A stretch of 64,000 bases of DNA from Bordetella sp. BOR01 (GTDB taxonomy: Bacteria > Pseudomonadota > Gammaproteobacteria > Burkholderiales > Burkholderiaceae_B). The DNA is taken from contig NZ_JAHUWT010000001.1 of the NCBI RefSeq assembly GCF_019218885.1, positions 1,550,001-1,614,000 of the forward strand, in the 5' to 3' direction. Position numbers and translations under genes: made by a program. Shown here piece after piece: positions 56,903 to 64,000 of the stretch (position 1 is its first letter; each line of letters starts with the position of its first letter). The notes beneath the pieces were generated by a model. That model had not been told where the DNA came from. It ran no database searches and worked only from the letters and a program-made list of their open reading frames with translations.

Positions 56903-59611
56903 ATGTCCTCTAACGCCCAGGCTCGCGCGCTATCTGCCGCCAATGATGAAGACACCCTGGAAACCCAGGAGTGGCTCGAAGCCCTGGCCGCCGTGCTTGA
57001 CCGCGAAGGCCCCGAGCGTGCCCATTACCTGCTGGAACGCCTGATCGACGAGGCCCGCCGTTCCGGTGCGCACATCCCATTTTCGCCCAATACTGCCTAC
57101 GTCAACACCATCCCGCCCGGGCTCGAGCCCGCGCACCCCGGCAATCTCGAGCTGGAATCGCGTATTCGCTCGTATGTGCGCTGGAACGCCATGGCAATGG
57201 TGGTCAAGGCCAACAAGCATAATCCGCCCGATGGCGGCGACCTGGGCGGCCATATTGCCTCGTTCGCCTCGCTGGCCACCATGATAGGCTGCGGCCAGAA
57301 CCACTTCTGGCACGCCGAAGACGCCGACCATGGCGGCGACCTGGTGTACTTCCAGGGCCATACCTCGCCCGGCATGTACGGCCGCGCCTATCTTGAAGGG
57401 CGCCTGACCGCCGAGCAACTGGATCATTTTCGCCAAGAGGTCGACGGCAAGGGCCTGTCATCGTATCCGCATCCCAAGCTGATGCCGGAATTCTGGCAGT
57501 TCCCCACGGTGTCGATGGGCCTGGGCCCGCTGATGGCGATCTACCAGGCGCGCTTCCTGAAGTACCTGCATGCCCGCGGCATTGCCGACACCAGCAAGCG
57601 CAAGGTATGGGTATTCTGCGGCGACGGCGAAATGGACGAGCCCGAATCGTTGGGGGCCATCACCCTGGCCGCGCGCGAAAAGCTCGACAACCTGATCTTC
57701 GTCATCAACTGCAACCTGCAGCGCCTGGACGGCCCGGTGCGCGGCAATGGCAAGATCATCCAGGAACTCGAAGGCGATTTCCGCGGTTCGGGCTGGAATG
57801 TCATCAAGCTGATCTGGGGCGGCTACTGGGACCCGTTGCTGGCGCACGACAAAGAAGGCATCCTGCGCAAGATCATGGAAGACACGGTCGACGGCGAATA
57901 CCAGGCGTACAAGGCCAACGACGGCAAGTTCGTGCGCGACCACTTCTTCGGCAAGCACCCCAAGCTGCTGGAAGCCGTGTCGCGCATGAGCGACGAAGAT
58001 ATCTGGCGCCTGAATCGCGGCGGCCACGACCCCCACAAGGTGTACGCGGCTTTCAAGTCGGCCGCCACGCACGAGGGCCAGCCCACCGTCATCCTGGCCA
58101 AGACCATCAAGGGTTATGGCATGGGCCATGTGGGCCAGGCCAAGAACCCCACCCACCAGCAGAAAAAGCTGGAGCTGGAATCGATCCGCGAGTTCCGCGA
58201 CCGCTTTGCCATTCCGATTCCCGACGACCAGCTCGAGAAGCTGCCGTACTTCAAGCCGGCCGAAGATTCGGCCGAGATGAAGTACCTGCACGAGCGCCGC
58301 AAGGCGCTGGGCGGCTACCTGCCCAAGCGCCGTCCCAAGGCCGACGAGCAGCTCAAGGCGCCGGCGCTGGACGCCTTCAAGGCCGTGCTCGAGCCGACCT
58401 CGGAAGGCCGCGAGATCTCGACCACCCAGGCGTTCGTGAGGGTGCTGAACCAGATCCTGCGCGACAAAGACCTGGGCCCGCGCGTGGTGCCCATTCTGGC
58501 CGACGAGTCGCGTACCTTCGGCATGGAAGGCCTGTTCCGCCAGATCGGCATCTACGCGCCCGAAGGGCAGAAGTACACCCCGGTCGATAAAGACCAGGTC
58601 ATGTACTACAAAGAAGCGGCCGACGGCCAACTGCTGCAGGAAGGCATCAACGAAGCGGGCGCCATGAGCTCGTGGATGGCGGCGGCGACGTCGTATTCCA
58701 CGAATAACCGCATCATGATCCCGTTCTTCATCTACTACTCGATGTTCGGGTTCCAGCGCATCGGCGACCTGGCCTGGGCGGCCGGCGACATGCAGGCGCG
58801 CGGCTTCCTGCTGGGCGGCACCGCCGGGCGCACCACGCTCAATGGCGAAGGCCTGCAGCACGAAGACGGCCACAGCCACATCCTGGCCTCGACCATCCCG
58901 AACTGCGTGTCCTACGATCCCACGTTCGGCCACGAGCTGGCTGTCATCATCCAGCACGGCCTGAAGCGCATGGTCGAAGACCAGGAGAACGTGTATTACT
59001 ACCTGACCGTGATGAACGAGAACTACCCGCAGCCCGGACTGACCAAGGGCGACGAGGAGGGCATCATCAAGGGCATGTACAAGCTGAAGTCGCATGGCAA
59101 GGGCAAGCAGCGCGTGCAACTGATGGGTTCGGGCACCATCCTGCGCGAAGTCATGGCCGCCCAGGAACTGCTGGAAGCCGACTGGGGCGTGGCCTCGGAC
59201 CTGTGGAGCGTCACCAGCTTCACCGAACTGCGCCGCGACGGCCTGGACGCCGACCGCCACAACCTGCTGAATCCCGAGCAGAAGAAGCCGCAGGTGCCGT
59301 ACGTGACGACGCAGCTTGAAAAGACCGAGGGCCCGATCATCGCGTCCACCGACTACATGAAGCTGTTCGCCGACCAGATCCGTCCGTTCGTGCCCAAGGA
59401 CCGCAGCTACCGCGTGCTGGGCACCGACGGCTTCGGCCGTTCCGACTTCCGCTACAAGCTGCGCGAGCACTTTGAAGTCGACCGCCATTTCGTGGTGCTG
59501 GCCGCCTTGCGCGCCCTGGCCGACGAGGGCAAGATACCCGTGGCCAAGGTGGCCGAGGCCATCAAGAAGTACGGCATCAACCCTGAAAAAGCCAACCCGC
59601 ACCACGCCTGA
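56903..59611 (+). CDS. aceE: Pyruvate dehydrogenase E1 component (homodimeric)
   Basis: This 902-residue thiamine-diphosphate enzyme decarboxylates pyruvate and acetylates the lipoyl groups of E2. The N-terminal region starts DEDTLETQEWLEALAAVLDREG. The ThDP motif is GDGEMDEPESLG ... NCNLQRLDGPVRGN, and AGRTTLNGEGLQHEDGHSH near residues 645-663 is typical of AceE-type E1. ATG at 56903 has AGGAG 7 nt upstream. aceF follows after 12 nt. The acetyl-CoA-forming complex acts in the cytoplasm. Confidence 0.98.
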   Translation: MSSNAQARALSAANDEDTLETQEWLEALAAVLDREGPERAHYLLERLIDEARRSGAHIPFSPNTAYVNTIPPGLEPAHPGNLELESRIRSYVRWNAMAMVVKANKHNPPDGGDLGGHIASFASLATMIGCGQNHFWHAEDADHGGDLVYFQGHTSPGMYGRAYLEGRLTAEQLDHFRQEVDGKGLSSYPHPKLMPEFWQFPTVSMGLGPLMAIYQARFLKYLHARGIADTSKRKVWVFCGDGEMDEPESLGAITLAAREKLDNLIFVINCNLQRLDGPVRGNGKIIQELEGDFRGSGWNVIKLIWGGYWDPLLAHDKEGILRKIMEDTVDGEYQAYKANDGKFVRDHFFGKHPKLLEAVSRMSDEDIWRLNRGGHDPHKVYAAFKSAATHEGQPTVILAKTIKGYGMGHVGQAKNPTHQQKKLELESIREFRDRFAIPIPDDQLEKLPYFKPAEDSAEMKYLHERRKALGGYLPKRRPKADEQLKAPALDAFKAVLEPTSEGREISTTQAFVRVLNQILRDKDLGPRVVPILADESRTFGMEGLFRQIGIYAPEGQKYTPVDKDQVMYYKEAADGQLLQEGINEAGAMSSWMAAATSYSTNNRIMIPFFIYYSMFGFQRIGDLAWAAGDMQARGFLLGGTAGRTTLNGEGLQHEDGHSHILASTIPNCVSYDPTFGHELAVIIQHGLKRMVEDQENVYYYLTVMNENYPQPGLTKGDEEGIIKGMYKLKSHGKGKQRVQLMGSGTILREVMAAQELLEADWGVASDLWSVTSFTELRRDGLDADRHNLLNPEQKKPQVPYVTTQLEKTEGPIIASTDYMKLFADQIRPFVPKDRSYRVLGTDGFGRSDFRYKLREHFEVDRHFVVLAALRALADEGKIPVAKVAEAIKKYGINPEKANPHHA

Positions 59612-59623
59612 AGGTAAACAGAC

Positions 59624-59901
59624 ATGAGCAAACTCGTGGAAATCAAGGTTCCGGACATAGGCGACTTCAAGGAAGTGGAAGTCATCGAGGTGCTGGTGTC
59701 CGAGGGCGACACGATCAAGGCGGAACAAAGCCTGATCACGGTCGAGTCGGACAAGGCGTCGATGGAAATTCCTGCCTCGGCCGGCGGCGTGGTGAAGTCG
59801 GTGAAAGTGAAGGTTGGCGACAAGGTCGCCGAAGGCAAGGTGATCCTGGAGATCGAGGCGGCCGAAGCGGAATCTAAGGGCGGCTCCAAGGACGAGCCCA
59901 A
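59624..59901 (+). repeat. Lipoyl-domain DNA repeat, copy in aceF
   Basis: These 278 nt match 61342-61619 with only four base differences, including identity at nearly all silent positions. The repeat covers the start codon through the first lipoyl domain and into the linker. Confidence 0.95.
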
Positions 59902-61330
59902 GGCGGCTGCCAGCCAAGAGAAACCGGCAGCCGGGGCCGCCGAGAAAACCCAAGGCCAGACCGCAGAAGCTCCGGACGTCAAACCGGCAGCCAACGCGGG
60001 CCAGGGCCAGTCCGGTGGCGGCACCTCCGAGATCGCCGTGCCCGACATAGGCGACTTCAAGGAAGTGGAAGTCATCGAAGTCATGGTTGCGGTGGGCGAC
60101 ACCATCAAGGCCGAGCAAAGCCTGATCACGGTCGAATCCGACAAGGCCTCGATGGAAATCCCGGCTTCGGCCGGCGGGGTGGTCAAGGAAGTAAAGGTCA
60201 AGGTGGGCGACAAGGTCGCCAAGGGTACGGCTATTGTCGTGGTGGAAGGGGGCGGGGGCGCTGCCGCCGCCAAGGCCGACGCGCCCGCGCAAGACAAGGC
60301 ACCCCGGCAGGCCGCTGACCAGAAGGCGTCGGATCGCCAGGATGACGCCAAGGCTGCGCCGGCGCCTGCCGACAAGCCGGCGCCTGCCGCCGCGCTGGAA
60401 GATCCCGGCCTGAAGCCCGGCCAATTGCCCCATGCTTCGCCTTCGGTGCGCAAGTTCGCCCGCGAGCTGGGTGTGAACCTGAGCAAGGTCAAGGGCTCGG
60501 GGCTCAAAGACCGCATCACCGCCGACGACGTGCGCGCCTTCGTGAAGCAGGCGCTGGCCGCTCCGGCTGCCGCGGCGGGCGGTGCCGACGGCGCCGCGCT
60601 GGGCTTGCTGCCATGGCCGAAGATCGACTTCACCAAGTTCGGCCCGATCGAAGCCAAGCCGCTGTCGCGCATCAAGAAGATTTCCGGCGCCAACCTGCAC
60701 CGCAACTGGGTCATGATCCCGCACGTCACCAATAACGACGAAGCGGACATCACCGACCTGGAAGCGCTGCGGGTCACGCTGAACAAAGAAAACGAGAAGT
60801 CCGGCGTCAAGGTCACCATGCTGGCCTTCCTGATCAAGGCAGTGGTGGCGGGGCTGAAGAAGTTCCCTGAGTTCAATGCGTCGCTGGATGGCGACCAGTT
60901 GGTCTACAAGCAGTACTACCACATCGGTTTCGCCGCCGACACGCCCAATGGCTTGGTGGTGCCGGTGATCCGCGATGCCGACAAGAAGGGCATCCTGGAC
61001 ATCGCCAAGGAAATGGGCGAATTGTCCAAGAAGGCTCGCGACGGCAAGATCTCGCCGGCCGAGATGCAGGGTGGCTGCTTCTCGATCTCTTCGCTGGGCG
61101 GCATCGGCGGCACGCATTTCACGCCCATCATCAATGCGCCCGAAGTGGCCATCCTGGGCGTGTCGCGCTCGGCCCAGAAACCGGTATGGGATGGCAAGCA
61201 GTTCGTGCCGCGCCTGATCGTGCCGCTGTCGCTGTCGTACGACCACCGGGTCATCGACGGCGCCGCCGCTGCGCGCTTCAACGCGTACCTGGGCCAGTTG
61301 CTGGCCGACTTCCGTCGCATTGCGCTGTAA
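59624..61330 (+). CDS. aceF: Pyruvate dehydrogenase E2, dihydrolipoyl acetyltransferase (two lipoyl domains)
   Basis: This 568-residue E2 has two lipoyl domains, with lipoylated Lys44 in ESDKASMEIPA and a second one at about 136-210. They are separated by Ala/Pro-rich linkers. The peripheral-subunit binding domain follows (about 269-306, HASPSVRKFARELGVNLSKVKGSG), then the catalytic core with His541 and Asp545 in DHRVIDG. It forms the core of the complex and passes acetyl to CoA. The first lipoyl domain is almost identical in DNA sequence to that of lpdA downstream. Confidence 0.98.
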   Translation: MSKLVEIKVPDIGDFKEVEVIEVLVSEGDTIKAEQSLITVESDKASMEIPASAGGVVKSVKVKVGDKVAEGKVILEIEAAEAESKGGSKDEPKAAASQEKPAAGAAEKTQGQTAEAPDVKPAANAGQGQSGGGTSEIAVPDIGDFKEVEVIEVMVAVGDTIKAEQSLITVESDKASMEIPASAGGVVKEVKVKVGDKVAKGTAIVVVEGGGGAAAAKADAPAQDKAPRQAADQKASDRQDDAKAAPAPADKPAPAAALEDPGLKPGQLPHASPSVRKFARELGVNLSKVKGSGLKDRITADDVRAFVKQALAAPAAAAGGADGAALGLLPWPKIDFTKFGPIEAKPLSRIKKISGANLHRNWVMIPHVTNNDEADITDLEALRVTLNKENEKSGVKVTMLAFLIKAVVAGLKKFPEFNASLDGDQLVYKQYYHIGFAADTPNGLVVPVIRDADKKGILDIAKEMGELSKKARDGKISPAEMQGGCFSISSLGGIGGTHFTPIINAPEVAILGVSRSAQKPVWDGKQFVPRLIVPLSLSYDHRVIDGAAAARFNAYLGQLLADFRRIAL

Positions 61331-61341
61331 CCGGGGGCCTT

Positions 61342-61619
61342 ATGAGCAAACTCGTGGAAATCAAGGTTCCGGACATAGGCGACTTCAAGGAAGTGGAAGT
61401 CATCGAGGTGCTGGTGTCCGAAGGCGACACGATCAAGGCGGAACAAAGCCTGATCACGGTCGAGTCGGACAAGGCGTCGATGGAAATTCCTGCCTCGGCC
61501 AGCGGCGTGGTGAAGTCGGTGAAAGTGAAGGTTGGCGACAAGGTCGCCGAAGGCAAGGTGATCCTGGAGATCGAGGCGGCCGAAGCGGAATCTAAGGGCG
61601 ATTCCAAGGACGAGCCCAA
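61342..61619 (+). repeat. Lipoyl-domain DNA repeat, copy in lpdA
   Basis: This is the partner of 59624-59901 (about 98.6% identical over 278 nt by direct comparison). The differences are one silent GAG/GAA change, GGC to AGC (Gly to Ser), and GGC to GAT (Gly to Asp). Confidence 0.95.
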
Positions 61620-63147
61620 AAAGGCCGCTGCCGACACTGCCAGCAAAGCGCAAGCCCCTCAAGAAGACCCGCGGCCAGCCGCTGGGCAAGACAAGGCCGC
61701 GGCGCCCGCGGCCGCTTCCTACAGCGGCTCTGCCGACCTGGAATGCGACGTGCTGGTGCTGGGCGCCGGCCCCGGCGGCTATTCGGCCGCCTTCCGCGCC
61801 GCCGACCTGGGCCTGTCCACCGTGCTGGTCGAGCGCTACGAAACCCTGGGCGGCGTGTGCCTGAACGTGGGCTGCATTCCGTCCAAGGCTTTGCTGCACA
61901 ACGCGGCCGTCATCGACGAGGCGCGTGCGCTGGCCGCGCACGGCATCAGCTTCGGCGAACCCAGGATCGACCTGGACAAGCTGCGTGGCTACAAGGACAG
62001 CGTGGTCGCCAAGCTGACCGGCGGCCTGGCCGGCATGGCGAAGGCCCGCAAGGTCAAGGTGGTGACCGGCGTGGGCGAATTCGCCGACCCGCATCACCTG
62101 GCGGTCAAGGGCGCCGACGGCAAGAGCCAGACCATCCGCTTCAAGAACGCCGTCATCGCCGCCGGCAGCCAGTCGGTGAAGCTGCCGTTCCTGCCCGATG
62201 ATGAGCGCATCGTCGATTCCACCGGTGCGCTGCAGTTGCGCGAGATCCCCAAGAAAATGCTGATCGTCGGTGGTGGCATCATCGGCCTGGAAATGGGTAC
62301 CGTGTATTCCACCCTGGGCGCGCGCCTGGACGTGGTGGAAATGCTGGACGGCCTGATGCAGGGCGCCGACCGCGACCTGGTCAAGGTATGGCAGAAGATG
62401 AATGCGCCGCGCTTTGACAACATCATGCTCAAGACCAAGACGGTGGGCGCCGAGGCCAGGAAGGACGGCATCTACGTCAGCTTCGAGGGCGAGGGCGCAC
62501 CGAAAGAGCCGCAACGCTACGACCTGGTGCTGCAGGCCGTGGGACGCAGCCCGAACGGCAAGAAGATCGGTGCCGACAAGGCAGGCATCGCCGTCACCGA
62601 GCGCGGCTTCATCGAAGTCGACAAGCAGATGCGCACCAACGTGCCGCATATCTTTGCCATCGGCGACATCGTGGGCCAACCCATGCTGGCGCACAAGGCG
62701 GTGCATGAAGGCCATGTGGCGGCCGAGGCCGCGGCCGGCCAGAAGTCGTTCTTCGACGCGCGCGTCATCCCGTCGGTGGCCTACACCGATCCCGAAGTGG
62801 CCTGGGTAGGCCTGACCGAAGACGAAGCCGGGAAGCAGGGCATCAAGATCGAGAAGGGCCTGTTCCCCTGGGCAGCTTCCGGCCGCGCCATTGCCAATGG
62901 CCGCGACGAAGGCTTCACCAAGCTGCTGTTCGACGCCGAAAGCCACCGCATCCTGGGTGGCGGCATCGTGGGTACCCACGCTGGCGACTTGATCAGCGAG
63001 ATCGCGCTGGCGATCGAGATGGGGGCCGACATGGTGGACATCGGCAAGACCATCCACCCGCATCCCACCCTGGGGGAATCGGTGGGGATGGCGGCGGAAG
63101 TGGCCGAAGGCGTTTGCACGGACCTGCCGCCGGTGCGGAAGAAGTAG
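61342..63147 (+). CDS. lpdA: Dihydrolipoyl dehydrogenase (E3) with N-terminal lipoyl domain
   Basis: This 601-residue flavoprotein reoxidises the E2 lipoyl groups, passing electrons to NAD+. It has an N-terminal lipoyl domain (Lys44 in ESDKASMEIPA), an Ala/Lys/Pro-rich linker (about 80-130), then the E3 core. That core contains the FAD motif LGAGPGGYSAAFRAADLG, redox disulfide Cys173/Cys178 (GGVCLNVGCIPSK), the NAD motif IVGGGIIGLEMG and the C-terminal HPHPTLGE. Classical E3 proteins of about 470 residues lack a lipoyl domain. It starts 11 nt after aceF, and a 38-bp palindrome follows the stop. Confidence 0.97.
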   Translation: MSKLVEIKVPDIGDFKEVEVIEVLVSEGDTIKAEQSLITVESDKASMEIPASASGVVKSVKVKVGDKVAEGKVILEIEAAEAESKGDSKDEPKKAAADTASKAQAPQEDPRPAAGQDKAAAPAAASYSGSADLECDVLVLGAGPGGYSAAFRAADLGLSTVLVERYETLGGVCLNVGCIPSKALLHNAAVIDEARALAAHGISFGEPRIDLDKLRGYKDSVVAKLTGGLAGMAKARKVKVVTGVGEFADPHHLAVKGADGKSQTIRFKNAVIAAGSQSVKLPFLPDDERIVDSTGALQLREIPKKMLIVGGGIIGLEMGTVYSTLGARLDVVEMLDGLMQGADRDLVKVWQKMNAPRFDNIMLKTKTVGAEARKDGIYVSFEGEGAPKEPQRYDLVLQAVGRSPNGKKIGADKAGIAVTERGFIEVDKQMRTNVPHIFAIGDIVGQPMLAHKAVHEGHVAAEAAAGQKSFFDARVIPSVAYTDPEVAWVGLTEDEAGKQGIKIEKGLFPWAASGRAIANGRDEGFTKLLFDAESHRILGGGIVGTHAGDLISEIALAIEMGADMVDIGKTIHPHPTLGESVGMAAEVAEGVCTDLPPVRKK

Positions 63148-63161
63148 TAGCTTGTGCTGCA

Positions 63162-63199
63162 AAAGTATCGAAGCCGTCCATGGACGGCTTCGATACTTT
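63162..63199. terminator. 38-bp perfect palindrome, likely bidirectional terminator
   Basis: AAAGTATCGAAGCCGTCCA (63162-63180) is followed at once by its exact reverse complement (63181-63199). It lies between the lpdA stop and the convergent brnA remnant. A-rich and T-rich ends are short, so termination may depend on stem strength. Confidence 0.65.
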
Positions 63200-63210
63200 G
63201 TGCGGGCATG

Positions 63211-63482
63211 TTATGCGCGACGGCGTAGCCAGTCGCGTAGTGCATCGTTCATGCGTGTCTGCCAACCCGGACCACCGGTTTTGAAGGCCTCGACAACGTC
63301 CTGGTCATAACGCACGGTGAGTTGTACTTTAGCGCGTTCAGCCGGCGGCCTGCCCAGCTTTCGGGCCGGCGCGAGATCGGCGGCGGTAGCTTCGGGCGCG
63401 TCAGGGTCGGCAGCAATGCCCCGATCGATGATTCTGTCTTCTTCGGGGTCGGGATGATGGTCCCCGGCTTAAGCTTGGCCAT
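63211..63482 (-). pseudogene. BrnA-type antitoxin gene, frameshifted
   Basis: Minus-strand reading from the ATG at 63482 gives MAKLKPGTIIPTP, then the family continuation EEDRIIDRGIAADPDAPE appears only after shifting frame. From there the frame runs to a stop at 63211 through KLGRPPAERAKVQLTVRYD and the BrnA-like C-terminus GWQTRMNDALRDWL. One missing G in the CCGACCCCGAAGAAG stretch (about 63440-63452) would restore a protein of about 91 residues. BrnA proteins are DNA-binding antitoxins of BrnT. No BrnT-like frame is recognisable upstream. A sequencing error at this C/G run is possible. Confidence 0.75.
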
Positions 63483-63607
63483 CTCAAGGATGTCTGGCTG
63501 AGACAAGCAATGAGGTGCAAAGCTTATCGACCAAAGCAGGGCTGCGCCAGGTCAGCCTGCCCATCGGGTTGCGTGTCGCGGCCTGGCATGGGCGGCAGGC
63601 GTGCCCG

Positions 63608-64000
63608 TCAGGCGGGATTCGTGCAATACCTGAGCAGTTCTTGGACCAGCCCCTGCGGCCGTTCCGCTTCGACGACGAACTGAGCCATGCGGCCCGCTGC
63701 GCGAACGGGTTTCAGGTATTTCTCGACGACGTGATAGGCCGGCCGGTCGAAATAGTCGTCGAACAGGATAATGCAGCCGGCAGGGGCGAACAGGGCTGAA
63801 ATAAGGAACGACGCCACGCGGAAGCGCCCATCGATCAGTACCAGATCAGGCGCCTCTCCATGGTTTTTCATAGTGGTCCACGGTTCGTTGACGTAGGCCG
63901 GCCACAGCGCCGCGCTGCCATGATCGGACGGCCGGCCCCATGCGCCTGTCGGCCCGATGTCGATATAGATCGGTACATACTTCGAGCTATCGCCGCCGGT
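63608..64000 (-). CDS. Methyltransferase-like protein, C-terminal part, cut by window end
   Basis: This open frame runs from the window edge to a stop at 63608, giving the last 130 residues. The sequence YVPIYIDIGPTGAWGRP, DLVLIDGRFRVASFLISALFA and ILFDDYFDRPAYHVVEKYLKP fits SAM-dependent methyltransferase-like proteins seen near surface polysaccharide genes. The LVLIDGRFR and FDDY patterns are typical of that group. An internal ATG at 63871 is not a likely start because the match continues upstream to the edge. Function is tentative because the SAM-binding region is outside the window. Confidence 0.7.
   Translation of the reverse strand, partial: TGGDSSKYVPIYIDIGPTGAWGRPSDHGSAALWPAYVNEPWTTMKNHGEAPDLVLIDGRFRVASFLISALFAPAGCIILFDDYFDRPAYHVVEKYLKPVRAAGRMAQFVVEAERPQGLVQELLRYCTNPA

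Noticed and set aside
57458..61246. 1262-codon minus-strand open frame antisense to aceE and aceF
   Set aside because: It is His/Gln/Val-rich low-information sequence mirroring the coding strand, with no family pattern; aceE and aceF are certain.
59624..61619. Lipoyl repeats as an insertion sequence or assembly duplication
   Set aside because: Each copy is in frame in a complete, distinct enzyme with unique flanks and a few coding differences, so a real gene-internal repeat is the simpler view.
63162..63199. Palindrome after lpdA as a phage attachment site
   Set aside because: No integrase, tRNA or second copy is visible in the window; a terminator explains its position between convergent genes.
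63515..63799. Plus-strand open frame at the window end
   Set aside because: It is antisense to the methyltransferase-like frame, which has a coherent family pattern extending to the window edge.

Overview
The window comes from a GC-rich betaproteobacterium, most likely Alcaligenaceae (Bordetella/Achromobacter type). The evidence is the strong GC-ending codon use, two Bug-family (tripartite tricarboxylate) binding proteins, many LysR regulators, an aceE-aceF-lpdA operon whose E3 carries its own lipoyl domain, and housekeeping genes (argH, nadE-glnB, ubiC, folD, prlC) between accessory clusters. The genus is inferred, not proven. I found no tRNA, rRNA, CRISPR array, transposase or prophage gene. 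About 55 protein genes are supported.

Layout. 1-1210: the start of a Zn/Cd/Pb P-type ATPase, divergent from its MerR-type regulator with a clear operator between them. 1319-6956: nitroreductase, argH, an MscS-type channel, nadE and glnB. 6975-12785: a Crp/Fnr-type regulator divergent from a tight five-gene catabolic operon (Bug receptor, polysaccharide-deacetylase-fold hydrolase, alpha/beta hydrolase, amidase, SDR). 12792-23931: a type II secretion system with gspF alone on the minus strand, gspD-gspE on the plus strand and gspC-G-H-I-J-K-L-M-N on the minus strand. 24116-26591: an unexplained plus-strand terminator, a 50-residue lipoprotein and a secreted phospholipase C that is a natural cargo candidate for the secretion system.

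26618-34668: a LysR regulator divergent from gamma-glutamyltransferase and a Gsi-like peptide/glutathione ABC importer whose two ATPases are fused. 34711-39551: LysE-type exporter, YaeQ, MFS transporter, chorismate lyase, the manganese exporter MntP under a yybP-ykoY riboswitch, and a RluF-like pseudouridine synthase. 39649-43528: two LysR regulators flanking an SDR and a second Bug receptor. 43735-49595: a complete RND efflux operon. 49685-54215: GlsB-like membrane protein, SCO1 protein, a 35-bp perfect inverted repeat, oligopeptidase A and folD. 54212-56616: a FixLJ-like two-component pair, divergent from the pyruvate dehydrogenase operon at 56903-63147. 63162-64000: a 38-bp palindrome, a frameshifted BrnA-type antitoxin remnant and the end of a methyltransferase-like gene.

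The observations I would follow up first are: a SPOR-like domain on the GspD secretin; near-identity at DNA level between the first lipoyl domain of aceF and the lipoyl domain of lpdA; the long inverted repeat at 50951-51086; the geneless terminator ahead of the phospholipase operon; the possible cyclic-imide or ureide catabolic operon at 7820-12785; and the broken, partnerless brnA.
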